A stretch of 64,000 nt of DNA from Pseudotabrizicola algicola (lineage in GTDB: Bacteria > Pseudomonadota > Alphaproteobacteria > Rhodobacterales > Rhodobacteraceae): NCBI RefSeq assembly GCF_010915705.1, contig NZ_JAAIKE010000001.1, positions 992,001 to 1,056,000 of the forward strand, written 5' to 3'. The notes under the pieces were generated by a model. It did no database searches and was not told the DNA's origin. It saw only the letters and a list, made by a program, of their open reading frames with translations. Positions 9,729-19,264 of this stretch are shown one piece after another. Position 1 is the first letter of the stretch. Each line of letters opens with the position of its first letter. A program made the position numbers and the translations under genes.

Positions 9729-10771
9729 GGGTTTGCCCCCTCTTTTGCGTCTGGTTTTGTCTGTTTTGCACCGGTCTGCGTCACCGCCTGCCACAGCGTC
9801 AGCGCGGCGCGCGTCTCGGCCACGTCATGCACGCGGATCATCTGCACCCCCTGCGCCGCGCCCGCCAAGGCCACGGCAAGGCTGCCCGGCATCCTGCGCG
9901 CGGCCTCTTCCTCGCCGGTCAGCGTGCCGATGAACCGCTTGCGGCTGGCCCCAAGCAGCACCGGCAACCCGAGGCTGTGGAACAGGCTCAGCCGCGCGAG
10001 CAGCGCAAGGTTATGGGCCAGCGTCTTGCCAAAGCCGATGCCGGGGTCCACCGCGATGCGGTCGCGCGGGATGCCCGCCGCCTCGGCCTCGGCCACGCGC
10101 GCGGCCAAGGCGTCGTAGACATCAAGCAGCACGTCGTCATAGTCCGGCGCGTCCTGCATGGTGGCGGGGGTGGCGATGGAATGCATCAGGATCACCGGCA
10201 CACCCGCCGCGGCCACCACGCCTGCCATCGCGGCATCAAACTGCAAGGCGGTGACATCGTTCACGATCCCCGCCCCCGCTGCCAGCGCGGCGCGGGCCAC
10301 TGCGGCCTTGCGCGTGTCGATCGACACCGCGCGGTCGATCCCTGCCGCGCGCATGGCCGCGATCACCGGCGCGGTGCGGGCGGTTTCCTCGTCCACCGCC
10401 ACCTCGACCGCGCCGGGGCGGGTGCTTTCGCCGCCCACGTCCAGAATATCGGCCTGCGCCGCCATCGCGCGGGCTTGCATCATCGCGGCCTCAGGCTTCA
10501 GGAACAGCCCGCCATCGGAAAAGCTGTCGGGCGTCACGTTCAGAATGCCCATCAGGCGCGGGCGGTCCATCGACAGGCCCGCAAAATCCGGGCGCGGGGC
10601 CAGAAGCGGAGAAAGCAGGCTGGGCGGCGCTTCGGCGGCGGGCAGCACCACCGGCGCGCGGCCCCGCTCGAGCACTTCCACATGGGTGAAGCGGCACCAG
10701 CCCCCCGCCAGCACAAGGGCATCGGCAGGGCGGGCGGCATCGGTCAGCGGGATCGGGCGAAGGTATGTCAT
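9725..10771 (-). CDS. folP: Dihydropteroate synthase
   Basis: Condenses 6-hydroxymethyl-dihydropterin pyrophosphate with p-aminobenzoate in folate synthesis. 348 residues from the ATG at 10771; a GTG two codons upstream is possible but weaker. The first 75 residues are an extension not present in short FolP. The core begins at [15 protein letters not shown] (pterin/pyrophosphate loop), followed by [33 protein letters not shown] and GASRKRFIG. Translationally coupled to glmM. Confidence 0.95.
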   Translation of the reverse strand: MTYLRPIPLTDAARPADALVLAGGWCRFTHVEVLERGRAPVVLPAAEAPPSLLSPLLAPRPDFAGLSMDRPRLMGILNVTPDSFSDGGLFLKPEAAMMQARAMAAQADILDVGGESTRPGAVEVAVDEETARTAPVIAAMRAAGIDRAVSIDTRKAAVARAALAAGAGIVNDVTALQFDAAMAGVVAAAGVPVILMHSIATPATMQDAPDYDDVLLDVYDALAARVAEAEAAGIPRDRIAVDPGIGFGKTLAHNLALLARLSLFHSLGLPVLLGASRKRFIGTLTGEEEAARRMPGSLAVALAGAAQGVQMIRVHDVAETRAALTLWQAVTQTGAKQTKPDAKEGANP

Positions 10772-10816
10772 GGGCACGGATTAGGCCCCAAACCCGCGCT
10801 TTGGCAAGCGGCTCGC

Positions 10817-11725
10817 TCAGCCCTGCTCCACCGGAACGCGGCTTCCCGCCGGAAGTGCAACATTGCCGTGAACGATCAGCCCCCGCGCCGCCATTTCCTC
10901 GGCCAGCCACAGCGCCAGCGCCACCGGATCGGCTGTCTTTGGCCCGTCCACCGCATCGAGCACCATCTTCGACGGCGCCCAGACCACCGATTGCCCGCGC
11001 TTCATCGCCCAGTCGATCTCGGTGCGGGTCGCCACCACCACGCAGCGCGGATCGCGCGCGGCCAGCCGCCATGCGTTCTGCTCGATCGCCAGAAGGTCCA
11101 CGCGGCGCTGCGTGGGCTTGTGCCCTGTCTGCGGGCGCGGGGTATCGGGCAGGCCCACCGTCAGGATCAACGGCGCGCCGCGCGCCACCAGCGCATCGAG
11201 CCGCGCCCCCAGCCCCGCATCGGCAATCGCGGCATTGTCCATATAGACCACCAGCGGGTGCACCGCCGCTTCCAGCCCGTCCTGCCCCACCACGCGCAGC
11301 GGCACCTCGGCGCGGCTGCGCACGATCTCCACCCCCAGTTTGTAGGGGCCGATGTCCAGCTTTTCGATCCGCACGAAGGCGCGCATGGCCTGCGGTTCGG
11401 CCAAGATACGCTCGGCCACCCGTTCGGCCAGCGTTTCCAGCAGGTTCAGCCGCTCTGCCGCCAGTTCATGCGCGATGGCCCATGTGATCCGGTCATAGGA
11501 CAGGATGCGGTCCACATCATCATTCAGCGGCGCGGAAACGGGGGCGACTTCGACCACCACATTGAACATCACGCGCTGCTTGTGGCCGCGTTCCTGCTGG
11601 AAGGCGCCGATATCGACCTCGACCACATGGTCGCGCAGCGAGATGCGGTCGCGCGGGTCGGCGCTGGCCGAGGCTTGGCTGCGCTCTTCGGGATGCGCGA
11701 ATGCGAGGCGGATGTCGCTGGTCAT
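10817..11725 (-). CDS. folB: Dihydroneopterin aldolase with long C-terminal extension
   Basis: The N-terminal half (about residues 25-140) is FolB-like: ISLRDHVVEVDIGAFQQER, the LSYDRITWAIAHEL stretch, LLETLAERVAERIL, and a C-terminal VRIEKLDIGPYKLGVEI segment. FolB converts dihydroneopterin to 6-hydroxymethyl-dihydropterin. Bacterial FolB is normally about 120 residues; here about 160 more follow without a frameshift (APLILTVGLPD, VATRTEIDWAMKRGQ, ARGLIVHGNVAL). I do not recognise this second domain. ATG at 11725 preceded by a G-rich GGGGGGCCAG. It sits 45 bp upstream of folP in the same direction, so the two pterin enzymes and glmM may form one operon. Confidence 0.85.
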   Translation of the reverse strand: MTSDIRLAFAHPEERSQASASADPRDRISLRDHVVEVDIGAFQQERGHKQRVMFNVVVEVAPVSAPLNDDVDRILSYDRITWAIAHELAAERLNLLETLAERVAERILAEPQAMRAFVRIEKLDIGPYKLGVEIVRSRAEVPLRVVGQDGLEAAVHPLVVYMDNAAIADAGLGARLDALVARGAPLILTVGLPDTPRPQTGHKPTQRRVDLLAIEQNAWRLAARDPRCVVVATRTEIDWAMKRGQSVVWAPSKMVLDAVDGPKTADPVALALWLAEEMAARGLIVHGNVALPAGSRVPVEQG

Positions 11726-11852
11726 CTGGCCCCCCATCGGCCCAAAAGGGATCAGGGGCAGGTTAACCCCTGCCCCGGCCCCCGATTGCCCGAAGCCGAC
11801 CACGGGTGCAAGCCCTGCGACATGCCCGCAGCTTCGCGCCCGGGGTTGGCGC

Positions 11853-12563
11853 TCAGGGCTGGCGGTAGAACAGATGCGCCCCGATCGCCGCCGTGCGCGG
11901 GAACTGGCGCGCCCAGTTCGGATTGACCGCGCGGGTGTGGAAATGCGTGGCCCCCGCCGTCAGCCCGCGCGGCGCCCCGTTCAGCATGATCCGCGCGATC
12001 CGGCCCGCCGTATCGGCGGCCGCACGGTCGCGCATCACATCGCTGTTGCCATCGCAGACATAGCTGAACTGGCAGCCGTTGCTGCCGCCCTGCCGCACCA
12101 CGCCGCAGACCGAATTGGGGTAATCGCGGCTGTCGACGCGGTTCAGGATCACCTCGGCCACCGCGAATTGCCCGCGCAGGCTTTCGCCCCGCGCCTCGAA
12201 ATACAGCGCCTGTTGCAGGCATTGCCACTGGCCATCCCCCTGCGGCGCGGGCTGCCTGGCCACGAAAGATTCTTCGTAGCGGATCAGCACCGGCACCGCC
12301 GGCTCTGCTTGTTGGGCGTCAGCGGTGGCGCTGGCCTTCTTGGCCGGCGCCTCTGGCGTGACCGGACCCTTGGCGAGTGCGGCCAGCCGCGCCTGCGGCA
12401 CCGCCCCCACCGTTGCATGTTCCGCCCCCATGAGAGAGGCGATCTGTTCCGCCATCCCCATCTCGGGGCTGTTGGACTGGCTCACCGTCACATCGGCGAA
12501 GGCCGCTTCACCCGTGGCCAAGGCTGCCAGTGCAGCCGAAGCCAAGATTTGTCGCAAGCGCAT
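11853..12563 (-). CDS. Secreted cell-wall hydrolase, SleB/Hydrolase_2 type
   Basis: 236 residues. Sec signal peptide (MRLRQILASAALAALATGEAAFA), a variable alanine/proline-rich linker, then a C-terminal Hydrolase_2 domain from about residue 110 (CLQQALYFEARGES, where the E of the EARGE motif is the predicted catalytic acid), with FAVAEVILNRV, YPNSVCGVV, CQFSYVCDG and ATHFHT. The family includes spore-cortex lytic SleB; in alphaproteobacteria it is a periplasmic peptidoglycan hydrolase or transglycosylase. The stand-alone gene ends 128 bp before folB. Confidence 0.9.
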   Translation of the reverse strand: MRLRQILASAALAALATGEAAFADVTVSQSNSPEMGMAEQIASLMGAEHATVGAVPQARLAALAKGPVTPEAPAKKASATADAQQAEPAVPVLIRYEESFVARQPAPQGDGQWQCLQQALYFEARGESLRGQFAVAEVILNRVDSRDYPNSVCGVVRQGGSNGCQFSYVCDGNSDVMRDRAAADTAGRIARIMLNGAPRGLTAGATHFHTRAVNPNWARQFPRTAAIGAHLFYRQP

Positions 12564-12782
12564 TGAGTCGTGTTCCGTTCTGTTGCCTCACGTCACGCAG
12601 CCCCGTCTCGATCACGGGAATGTGTGACAGCCGCCGTGCATAAGGCAGGCAACGGGGGTGAGTCTACATGCGTGGCAAAAATAGCACGCTTTTTGAGCGC
12701 CGATCGGCGGAACTTTGCGCAAATGCTGACAAAATGGTTGAGGAAACGCGCGCAGCTACATGATATTGTGGCGATTTTCCGT

Positions 12783-15347
12783 CTATCCACAACGATCTTG
12801 CAAGGCCAGATGCGCCGCCGCGAGGCGCGCCAAGGGCACCCGATAGGGGGAACAGGACACATAATCGAATCCCGCCTTGCGGCAAAAGGCGATTGATTCG
12901 GGGTTGCCGCCATGCTCGCCGCAGATCGAAACCGTCAGATCGGGCCGCGTCTTGCGCCCCCGCTCGGCCCCGATCAGCAAGAGTTCCCCCACCCCGTCCA
13001 CATCCAGAATGTGGAACGGATCTTCCGGAAACACGCCCTGCTGGACGTAAGTGTTCATGAACCGCCCCGCATCATCGCGCGACAGGCCATAGGTCATCTG
13101 TGTCAGGTCATTGGTGCCGAAGGACAGGAAGGCCGCGTGTTGCGCGATCTCTCCGGCGCGCAGGGCGGCGCGCGGGGTTTCCACCATCACCCCCAGTTTA
13201 TAGGCAAAATCGCGCCCCGCCTTCACACGCACCGCTGCGGCCACGGCATCGACGCGGGTTTTCACCAGTTCCACCTCGCGCCGCGCGCTGACCAGCGGGA
13301 TCATGATTTCCGGCACCACCGCCGCGCCGCGCCGCGCGACCTCGACCGTGGCCTCGAAGATCGCCTGCGCCTGCATGTCGTAGATCTCGGGCAGGACCAC
13401 CCCAAGCCGCACGCCGCGCATACCCAGCATCGGGTTGAACTCGGCCAGCGCCTCGGCGCGGCGGGTGACCTCCGACAAAGGCTTGTCCAGCGCCTCGGCC
13501 AGTTCGCGCAGGCCCTCGCGGCTGTGCGGCAGGAACTCGTGCAAAGGCGGGTCGAACAGGCGGATGCAGACCGGAAGTCCGGCCATGATCTCGAATAGTT
13601 GCACGAAATCGGCCCGTTGCATCGGCAACAGCCGCGCCAGGGCCGCCGCCCTGTCTTGCGAGGTATCGGCAAAGATCATCTCGCGCATGGCGACAAGACG
13701 GTTCTCGTCAAAGAACATATGCTCGGTCCGGCACAGCCCGATGCCCTGCGCCGCGAACTGGCGCGCGGTGGCGGCATCGGCGGGCGTGTCGGCATTGGCG
13801 CGCACGCCGATGTCGCGGAACTCGTCCGCCCAGCCCAGCAGCGTCTGGAAATGGCTGTCGAGCGCGGGCGCCAGCATGTCGACCGCCCCCGCCAGCACCT
13901 GCCCCGTGGTGCCGTCGACGGTGATGACATCGCCCTCGGCAAAGCTGCGCCCCCCGGCATTGATACGTTTGTTGCGCGCGTCCAGCACCAGATCGGCCCC
14001 TACCACGCAAGGCAGGCCCAGACCGCGCGCGATCACCGCCGCATGGCTGGTGACGCCGCCGCGTTCGGTCAGCACCCCGGCCGAGGAATGCATGCCGCGG
14101 ATATCCTCGGGCGCGGTTTCGCGCCGCACCAGAATGCAGGGCTCGCCGCGCGCGGCGCTGGCCTGCGCGGCAGGACTGGAAAACACGATGCGCCCCACGG
14201 CAGCACCGGGGCTGGCGGCGATGCCGCGCGCGATCAGGTCGCGCTTGCCGCGCGGGTCCACCTGCGGGTGCAAGAGTTCCGACAGCGCGCGCGGCTCCAC
14301 CCGCAGCACCGCCTCTTCGCGCGGGATCACGCCATCGGTCGCCAGCGCCACCGCGACCCGCAGCGCGGCGCGGGCGGAGCGCGGCACCTTGACCGCGTCG
14401 ATCACCGCCAAGCGCCCGTCTTCGATGGTGAATTCGATCTGCATCTCCTCGCGCAGGCGCGCGCGGCAGGCGGCGCCATGCCGGATCAGCTCGGCCACCA
14501 GATCGGGCGCGATGTCTTCCAGCGAGGGGCCGCGCGGATCGCGCATCAGGAACATCGCCTGCGGGGCCTTGAGCACATCGCGACCCTGCCCCTGCCCCAG
14601 ATAGCGCCCCGTCACCTGCGGCTCTCCGGTGACGGGGTCGATGAACTGGACGACACCCGAGCCGGACAGCCCCTGCCCCAGCCCCTGCGCCATCGCCTGC
14701 ACCACCAGCCCCAGAGGCGCATCCACCGGCGCGCCCTTGGCCTGACGCAGAAGACGCGCCGTCGTGCCCTCCCAGGCCCGCGCCATGCTGCGCAGCACCC
14801 CCGACAGTTGCTGCGCGGGGTCTTGCGGGAAATCTTCCTCCATCTCACTGGCATAGACCTGCAAGGCGGCGGCAAGCGCCTCGGGCGAGGGGTCTGTCAC
14901 GGCAAACATGTCGGGATCGAGCCGCGCGACATGGGTGGCATAGGATTGCACGAAGCGCAGATAGATCGCATCCGCCGCCTGCTGGCCGTGGCGCTGCGCA
15001 AGTTCCCTGTGCCGCGCCGCGTTCAGCCCGATGTTGAGCACGGTCGCAGGCCCGCCCCAATCGGGGTTTTCCGGGCTGGGACGCACCGAGATCAGCGGGG
15101 CCGGCCCGAATTGCGCGAGGATCGCCGCGCAGTCGATCTGGGTGCCCGCCGCGATGGCCCGCACCGTCAGCGCGGGCAGCGCCACCGTCATCGGCACCGG
15201 CAGATCGAGCCGGACCAGCCGTTGCAGGCACTTCGCACGCCAGCCATGCGCCACGCGGTCGATGCGGGCGGTCGGGGTCACCTGCGTGAAACCGACCAGC
15301 GGGTCGGCATCGAAGGCGGCGGGGGAGGCGGCATCAAGTTTCTGCAC
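12783..15347 (-). CDS. Pyruvate phosphate dikinase-like protein with degenerate nucleotide-binding domain
   Basis: 854 residues aligning along its length with PPDK (about 875). The swivel domain keeps the phosphorylated His (GGVTSHAAVIARG) and the C-terminal PEP/pyruvate barrel keeps RTEHMFF, FGTNDLTQ and the catalytic Cys (SICGEHGGNP). The N-terminal ATP-grasp half is eroded: GGKG is replaced by HGWRAK, the RSGARASMPGMMDT loop reads RPSPENPDWGGPAT, and the metal-ligand stretch FLQTR reads VIDAV. It therefore probably cannot carry out the ATP half-reaction. Start chosen at the ATG at 15347. It is downstream of glyS in the same direction, separated by a repeat element. Confidence 0.85.
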   Translation of the reverse strand: MQKLDAASPAAFDADPLVGFTQVTPTARIDRVAHGWRAKCLQRLVRLDLPVPMTVALPALTVRAIAAGTQIDCAAILAQFGPAPLISVRPSPENPDWGGPATVLNIGLNAARHRELAQRHGQQAADAIYLRFVQSYATHVARLDPDMFAVTDPSPEALAAALQVYASEMEEDFPQDPAQQLSGVLRSMARAWEGTTARLLRQAKGAPVDAPLGLVVQAMAQGLGQGLSGSGVVQFIDPVTGEPQVTGRYLGQGQGRDVLKAPQAMFLMRDPRGPSLEDIAPDLVAELIRHGAACRARLREEMQIEFTIEDGRLAVIDAVKVPRSARAALRVAVALATDGVIPREEAVLRVEPRALSELLHPQVDPRGKRDLIARGIAASPGAAVGRIVFSSPAAQASAARGEPCILVRRETAPEDIRGMHSSAGVLTERGGVTSHAAVIARGLGLPCVVGADLVLDARNKRINAGGRSFAEGDVITVDGTTGQVLAGAVDMLAPALDSHFQTLLGWADEFRDIGVRANADTPADAATARQFAAQGIGLCRTEHMFFDENRLVAMREMIFADTSQDRAAALARLLPMQRADFVQLFEIMAGLPVCIRLFDPPLHEFLPHSREGLRELAEALDKPLSEVTRRAEALAEFNPMLGMRGVRLGVVLPEIYDMQAQAIFEATVEVARRGAAVVPEIMIPLVSARREVELVKTRVDAVAAAVRVKAGRDFAYKLGVMVETPRAALRAGEIAQHAAFLSFGTNDLTQMTYGLSRDDAGRFMNTYVQQGVFPEDPFHILDVDGVGELLLIGAERGRKTRPDLTVSICGEHGGNPESIAFCRKAGFDYVSCSPYRVPLARLAAAHLALQDRCG

Positions 15348-15440
15348 TGCGGCAATCCTTCTTCTGCGCCGACACTACACCGATTCGGCAGGCAGGCAAG
15401 CGCCTGTGGCGGGCTGGCCTTGCGCCTCGGGCAGATGTGG

Positions 15441-15511
15441 CAAGGGGGGGCTCGCCCCCCCCTCGGCGCTGGCGCGCCTCACCCCCCGAGGATATTTTCG
15501 AACAGATGAAA
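15441..15511 (-). repeat. Dispersed 3' element, subfamily A (copy after glyS)
   Basis: On the minus strand, abutting the glyS stop: TTCATCTGTT, four variable bases CGAA, AATATCC, TCGGGGGG, an inner imperfect hairpin (GAGGCGCGCCAGCGCC), and a terminal GGGGGGG-CGAG-CCCCCCC hairpin (15444-15461). It shares every block with copies at 28531, 34545 and 59026. Confidence 0.75.
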
Positions 15512-17611
15512 TCAGCCGTCGAGTTTGCTCAGATCGGCCACCGAAAGGCAGAGGCTGCGGATGCGGTGCAGAAGGTTGAGCCGGTTGCGCCGCACGATCT
15601 GGTTGTCGGTGTTGATCTGGGTGGCGGTGAAGAAGGCGTCGATGGGGCCGCGCAGGGTGGCCATCGCCTGCATGGCGGTGGCGAAATCCTCGGCAGCCAT
15701 CGCGGGGGCAATGGCGGCCTCGGCCTGATCGAGCGCGGTGAAGAGGGCGCGTTCTTCGTCGCCTTCCGCGAACTTGGGGTCGGCGCCGAAAGAATATTCG
15801 ACGCCATCCTTCTGCTCGGCCTGCGACAGGATGTTGCTGGCCCGCTTGTAGCCCGCGACGAGGTTGGCCCCGTCTTCGGTCTGCAGCGTCGCCTGCAGAG
15901 CGGTGGCGCGCTTGACCAGCAGGGTCAGGTCGTCATTGCCCGTCATGGCGAGGCAGGCGTCGATGACGTCATGGCGGATGCCTTGGTCTTTGAGGAAGAC
16001 CTTGAGGCGGTCGTGGAAGAACGCGAGGAGGTCGGCAATTTTTGCGTCTAAATCTAGAGTTCCGCGCTGCGTGGCAAACAGTGTCATTGGAACTGCAAGA
16101 ATGCCTTGGCGGCCCGCGAGGGCGGCCCGCACCCCATTCCCCAGCACCAACCGGATCACCCCCAGCGCGGCCCTACGCAGGGCAAACGGGTCTTTGCTTC
16201 CTGTCGGCTTCTCGTCAATCGCCCAGAAGCCGGTCAGCGTGTCGATCTTGTCGGCCAGCGCCACGGCGACCGGGACCGGCTCGGTGGGCACCGCGTCTGA
16301 GGGGCCGAGCGGCGCGTAGTGGTCGCGGGCGGCATTGGCGACGGCCTCGGGCTCGCCTGCCGCTTGCGCGTAATACATGCCCATCAGGCCCTGGAGTTCC
16401 GGGAATTCGCCGACCATCGCGGAGCGCAGGTCGAGTTTGGCCAGACGCGCCGCGCGTTCGGCCAGATCGGGATCGGCCCCGACCATCGGCGCGATCTCGC
16501 GCGCCAGCGCCGCGATGCGGGCGATGCGGTCGGACTGGCTGCCAAGCTTGTTGTGGAAGGTCACGGATTTCAAGCCCTCGGCCCAGTCGTCCATGCCGGC
16601 GCGTGCCACCCGCAAATCATTTTCCCAGAAGAACTTGGCATCCGACAGCCGCGCGGCCAGAACCTTCTGGTTGCCCTTCAGGATCGTCTCGCCCTGATCG
16701 GCCGTCAGCGTGTTGGCGACGGTCACGAAACCCTCGATCCGGCCCGTCTTCGGGTTGCGGACAGAGAAGAACTTCTGATGCTCTTTCATCGAGGTCTGCA
16801 GCACCTCGGGCGGCAGGCCGAGGAAATCCTCGGCGATGCGGCCCATCAGCGGCACCGGCCATTCGACAAGCCCCGCCACTTCGGTCAGCAGCGCGCGGTC
16901 CTCGACCAGTTCCATCCCGGCGGCAAAGGCGAGCGTCTGAGCCTCGGCAAGGATCGCCCCTTCGCGCTCGGCACTGTCGAGGATCACATGGGCGCGCTTG
17001 AGCTTTGCCGCGTAATCCTCGAAATTGTTTACGCAAAACGCATCCGGCGACAGGAAGCGGTGACCGCGCGTGCTGTTGCCTGCGGTGATGCCATCCACCG
17101 TCAGCGGAACCACATCGGTGCCCCCCTCATCGGAGAGGATGCACAGGATGGAATGCAAAGGGCGCACCCAGCGCAGGGAGCCCGCGCCCCAGCGCATCGA
17201 CTTGGGCCAGGGGAAATTGCGGATGGTGCTGTCCAGCACCTCGGCGATGATCTCGGGCGCGCGGCGGCCCGGGCGTTCGATCACCGCGAAATAGACCTCG
17301 CCCTTCTTGTCGGCGCGCTTTTCAAGCTGCTCCAGTGTCAGCCCGGTCGAGCGCAGGAAGCCTTCGACCGCCTGCGCGGGGGCCGAAACGCTTGGCCCCT
17401 TGCGTTCCTCGCGCACCGCGCGGCTTTCCGTCGACAGCCCCTCGATGGCCAGCGTCAGGCGGCGCGGGGTGGAAAAGGCCGCCGCATGGGCATAGGTCAG
17501 ACCAGCCTCGACCAGACCATCGGTCACCAGCTTTTGCAGGTCGGCGCGGGCGCGGGCCTGCATGCGGGCCGGAATCTCCTCGGAGAAAAGTTCGATCAGC
17601 AGATCGGGCAT
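15512..17611 (-). CDS. glyS: Glycyl-tRNA synthetase, beta subunit
   Basis: 699 residues, normal for the bacterial alpha2beta2 GlyRS beta chain. Begins MPDLLIELFSEEIPARMQ, the invariant beta-subunit N-terminus; includes STRGHRFL, EHQKFFSVRN and FWENDL in the tRNA-binding B3/B4-like and HD-like regions, and an anticodon-binding DALR-like C-terminus. It pairs with glyQ two genes upstream. One base separates it from the preceding DUF6446 gene. Confidence 0.97.
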   Translation of the reverse strand: MPDLLIELFSEEIPARMQARARADLQKLVTDGLVEAGLTYAHAAAFSTPRRLTLAIEGLSTESRAVREERKGPSVSAPAQAVEGFLRSTGLTLEQLEKRADKKGEVYFAVIERPGRRAPEIIAEVLDSTIRNFPWPKSMRWGAGSLRWVRPLHSILCILSDEGGTDVVPLTVDGITAGNSTRGHRFLSPDAFCVNNFEDYAAKLKRAHVILDSAEREGAILAEAQTLAFAAGMELVEDRALLTEVAGLVEWPVPLMGRIAEDFLGLPPEVLQTSMKEHQKFFSVRNPKTGRIEGFVTVANTLTADQGETILKGNQKVLAARLSDAKFFWENDLRVARAGMDDWAEGLKSVTFHNKLGSQSDRIARIAALAREIAPMVGADPDLAERAARLAKLDLRSAMVGEFPELQGLMGMYYAQAAGEPEAVANAARDHYAPLGPSDAVPTEPVPVAVALADKIDTLTGFWAIDEKPTGSKDPFALRRAALGVIRLVLGNGVRAALAGRQGILAVPMTLFATQRGTLDLDAKIADLLAFFHDRLKVFLKDQGIRHDVIDACLAMTGNDDLTLLVKRATALQATLQTEDGANLVAGYKRASNILSQAEQKDGVEYSFGADPKFAEGDEERALFTALDQAEAAIAPAMAAEDFATAMQAMATLRGPIDAFFTATQINTDNQIVRRNRLNLLHRIRSLCLSVADLSKLDG

Positions 17612-17612
17612 G

Positions 17613-18089
17613 TCACTTGTCCTTGGCGGCGGGGTTCAGCTGGTGCCAGGCAAAGGCCCGGCCATCGGGAAAGACCGCGACGACGCGGTCCACATCGGTA
17701 TGCACCTCGGCTTGCGACAGAAAGGCCAGCGCCTCGCCGCGTTCGAGCGCGGTGCCGATTTCCACCGCGTCAAAGCAGTCGAACCAGCCGGGGGCCACCA
17801 ATGGCTCGGCGCCCTGATAGCTGACATAGGTTTCCGACAGCATGGCTTGGGTCAACGGCGTGGTGAAGCAGGCGCGGAACCGCAGGGGGCTGCTGTCTGC
17901 GTCGATGCCGGTGATGTCTTCGGCCAGAATCGGCTCGGGCTGGCCGGATTCGATGGTGGTCAGGGTGATTTCCTGCCCCGGCGTGAAGGTGACGGGTTCG
18001 TAAAACGCATGGACCTGAAGATACCAGATCGCCACCCCTGCAACTGCTGCTGAAATCACGATGGCCCCCGCTGCGATCTTGCCGTTCAT
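17613..18089 (-). CDS. DUF6446-type membrane-anchored protein between glyQ and glyS
   Basis: 158 residues: one N-terminal membrane anchor (about residues 5-24, [20 protein letters not shown]) and a periplasmic domain with two cysteines (FRACFTTP and WFDCFDAVE) and a C-terminal [14 protein letters not shown]. The ATG at 18089 overlaps the glyQ stop (ATGA), and glyS starts one base after its own stop, so all three are translationally coupled. I associate the sequence with DUF6446, a Rhodobacterales protein without known function. Its persistence inside the GlyRS operon is unexplained. Confidence 0.8.
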   Translation of the reverse strand: MNGKIAAGAIVISAAVAGVAIWYLQVHAFYEPVTFTPGQEITLTTIESGQPEPILAEDITGIDADSSPLRFRACFTTPLTQAMLSETYVSYQGAEPLVAPGWFDCFDAVEIGTALERGEALAFLSQAEVHTDVDRVVAVFPDGRAFAWHQLNPAAKDK

Positions 18090-19063
18090 GTCGCCGCCCC
18101 GGCCTCTGCCGCGGCATCGGCCCCGGCCTCTGTCTGGCGGAAGGCATCGGCGCATTTCTTGGCCAGCGCGCGCACCCGCCCGATATAGGCCTGCCGCTCG
18201 GTGACCGAGATCACGCCCCGCGCGTCGAGCAGGTTGAACAGGTGGCTGGCCTTGATGCACTGGTCATAGGCCGGATGCGCCATGATGATGCGCTTGCCCG
18301 ATTTCTCGTCCTGCGGATCGAAGCCCAGAAGGCGGTCACATTCCGCCTCGGCCTCGGCGAAGTTGCGCAACAGCTTGTCGGTATCGGCCCCGTCGAAGTT
18401 GTGGCGGCTGTATTCTTCCTCGGTCTGGCGGAAGATATCGCCATAGGTCAGCGCGATGGGCGCGTCGGGGTCGTTGAAGGGCATGGTCATCACATGGTCG
18501 ATGCCCAGCACATACATGGCCAGCCGCTCCAGCCCATAGGTCAGCTCGCCCGAGACGGGGCGGCAGTCATGGCCGCCGACCTGCTGGAAATAGGTGAACT
18601 GGCTGACCTCCATCCCGTCACACCAGACCTCCCAGCCCAGACCCCATGCGCCGAGCGTGGGCGATTCCCAGTCATCCTCGACAAAGCGGATGTCATGCAG
18701 CGCCGGGTCCAGCCCGATGGCGCGCAGCGAGCCGAGATACAGCTCCTGCAGGTCCGGCGGCGAAGGTTTGATGATGACCTGATACTGGTAGTAATGCTGC
18801 AAGCGGTTGGGGTTCTCGCCATAGCGCCCGTCGGTCGGGCGGCGCGAGGGCTGCACATAGGCGGCGGCCCAGGGCTTGGTGCCAAGGCTGCGCAGGGTGG
18901 TCGCGGGGTGGAAGGTGCCCGCCCCCACTTCCATGTCATAGGGTTGCAAGATCGCGCAGCCCTTGGAGGCCCAATAGGCCTGCAAACGCAGGATGATTTC
19001 CTGAAAGGACCGTGGCGCGCTGATCGCCGCCGGTTCCGCGCGTGCCGGCTGACTGTCTGACAT
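18086..19063 (-). CDS. glyQ: Glycyl-tRNA synthetase, alpha subunit
   Basis: Class II aminoacyl-tRNA synthetase catalytic chain, 325 residues. Signature [20 protein letters not shown] near the start, motif 2-like [20 protein letters not shown], then [29 protein letters not shown] and [21 protein letters not shown] chose the ATG at 19063 ([10 protein letters not shown]) because of the preceding GGGGGCAACACC and because the longer frame lacks homology. First gene of glyQ-DUF6446-glyS. Confidence 0.96.
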   Translation of the reverse strand: MSDSQPARAEPAAISAPRSFQEIILRLQAYWASKGCAILQPYDMEVGAGTFHPATTLRSLGTKPWAAAYVQPSRRPTDGRYGENPNRLQHYYQYQVIIKPSPPDLQELYLGSLRAIGLDPALHDIRFVEDDWESPTLGAWGLGWEVWCDGMEVSQFTYFQQVGGHDCRPVSGELTYGLERLAMYVLGIDHVMTMPFNDPDAPIALTYGDIFRQTEEEYSRHNFDGADTDKLLRNFAEAEAECDRLLGFDPQDEKSGKRIIMAHPAYDQCIKASHLFNLLDARGVISVTERQAYIGRVRALAKKCADAFRQTEAGADAAAEAGAAT

Positions 19064-19264
19064 GGTGTTGCCCCCTTTTGCCACGCAAAACCCTTGAAAT
19101 GCCCGGCTGTCATAGGCAAGAGGCACGGCAGGGTCAATGCGCCGCCGCGCGTGCGGCGGGGCGCGGCGGCTCTCGATGCTGTGAACGGCGGGGGGCGATC
19201 TGCTCTCGCCTTTGTCAAGGGTGCGCCACTAGGGTGGCGAAGGGTTGAAAGCGGAAGGAACGGA

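Noticed and set aside
9827-11926. 699-codon open frame antisense to folP-folB
   Set aside because: Long antisense frames are expected at this GC content. The product is rich in His/Arg/Gly without domains, and the opposite strand encodes well-recognised enzymes.
12783-15347. Reading the PPDK-like gene as a pseudogene
   Set aside because: The frame is intact over 854 codons and the C-terminal catalytic residues are conserved; only the N-terminal nucleotide site is degenerate, so a changed function is a better reading.
13599-15509. 636-codon open frame antisense to the PPDK-like gene
   Set aside because: Codon-position shadow of a real gene; low-complexity composition and no ribosome-binding sequence.
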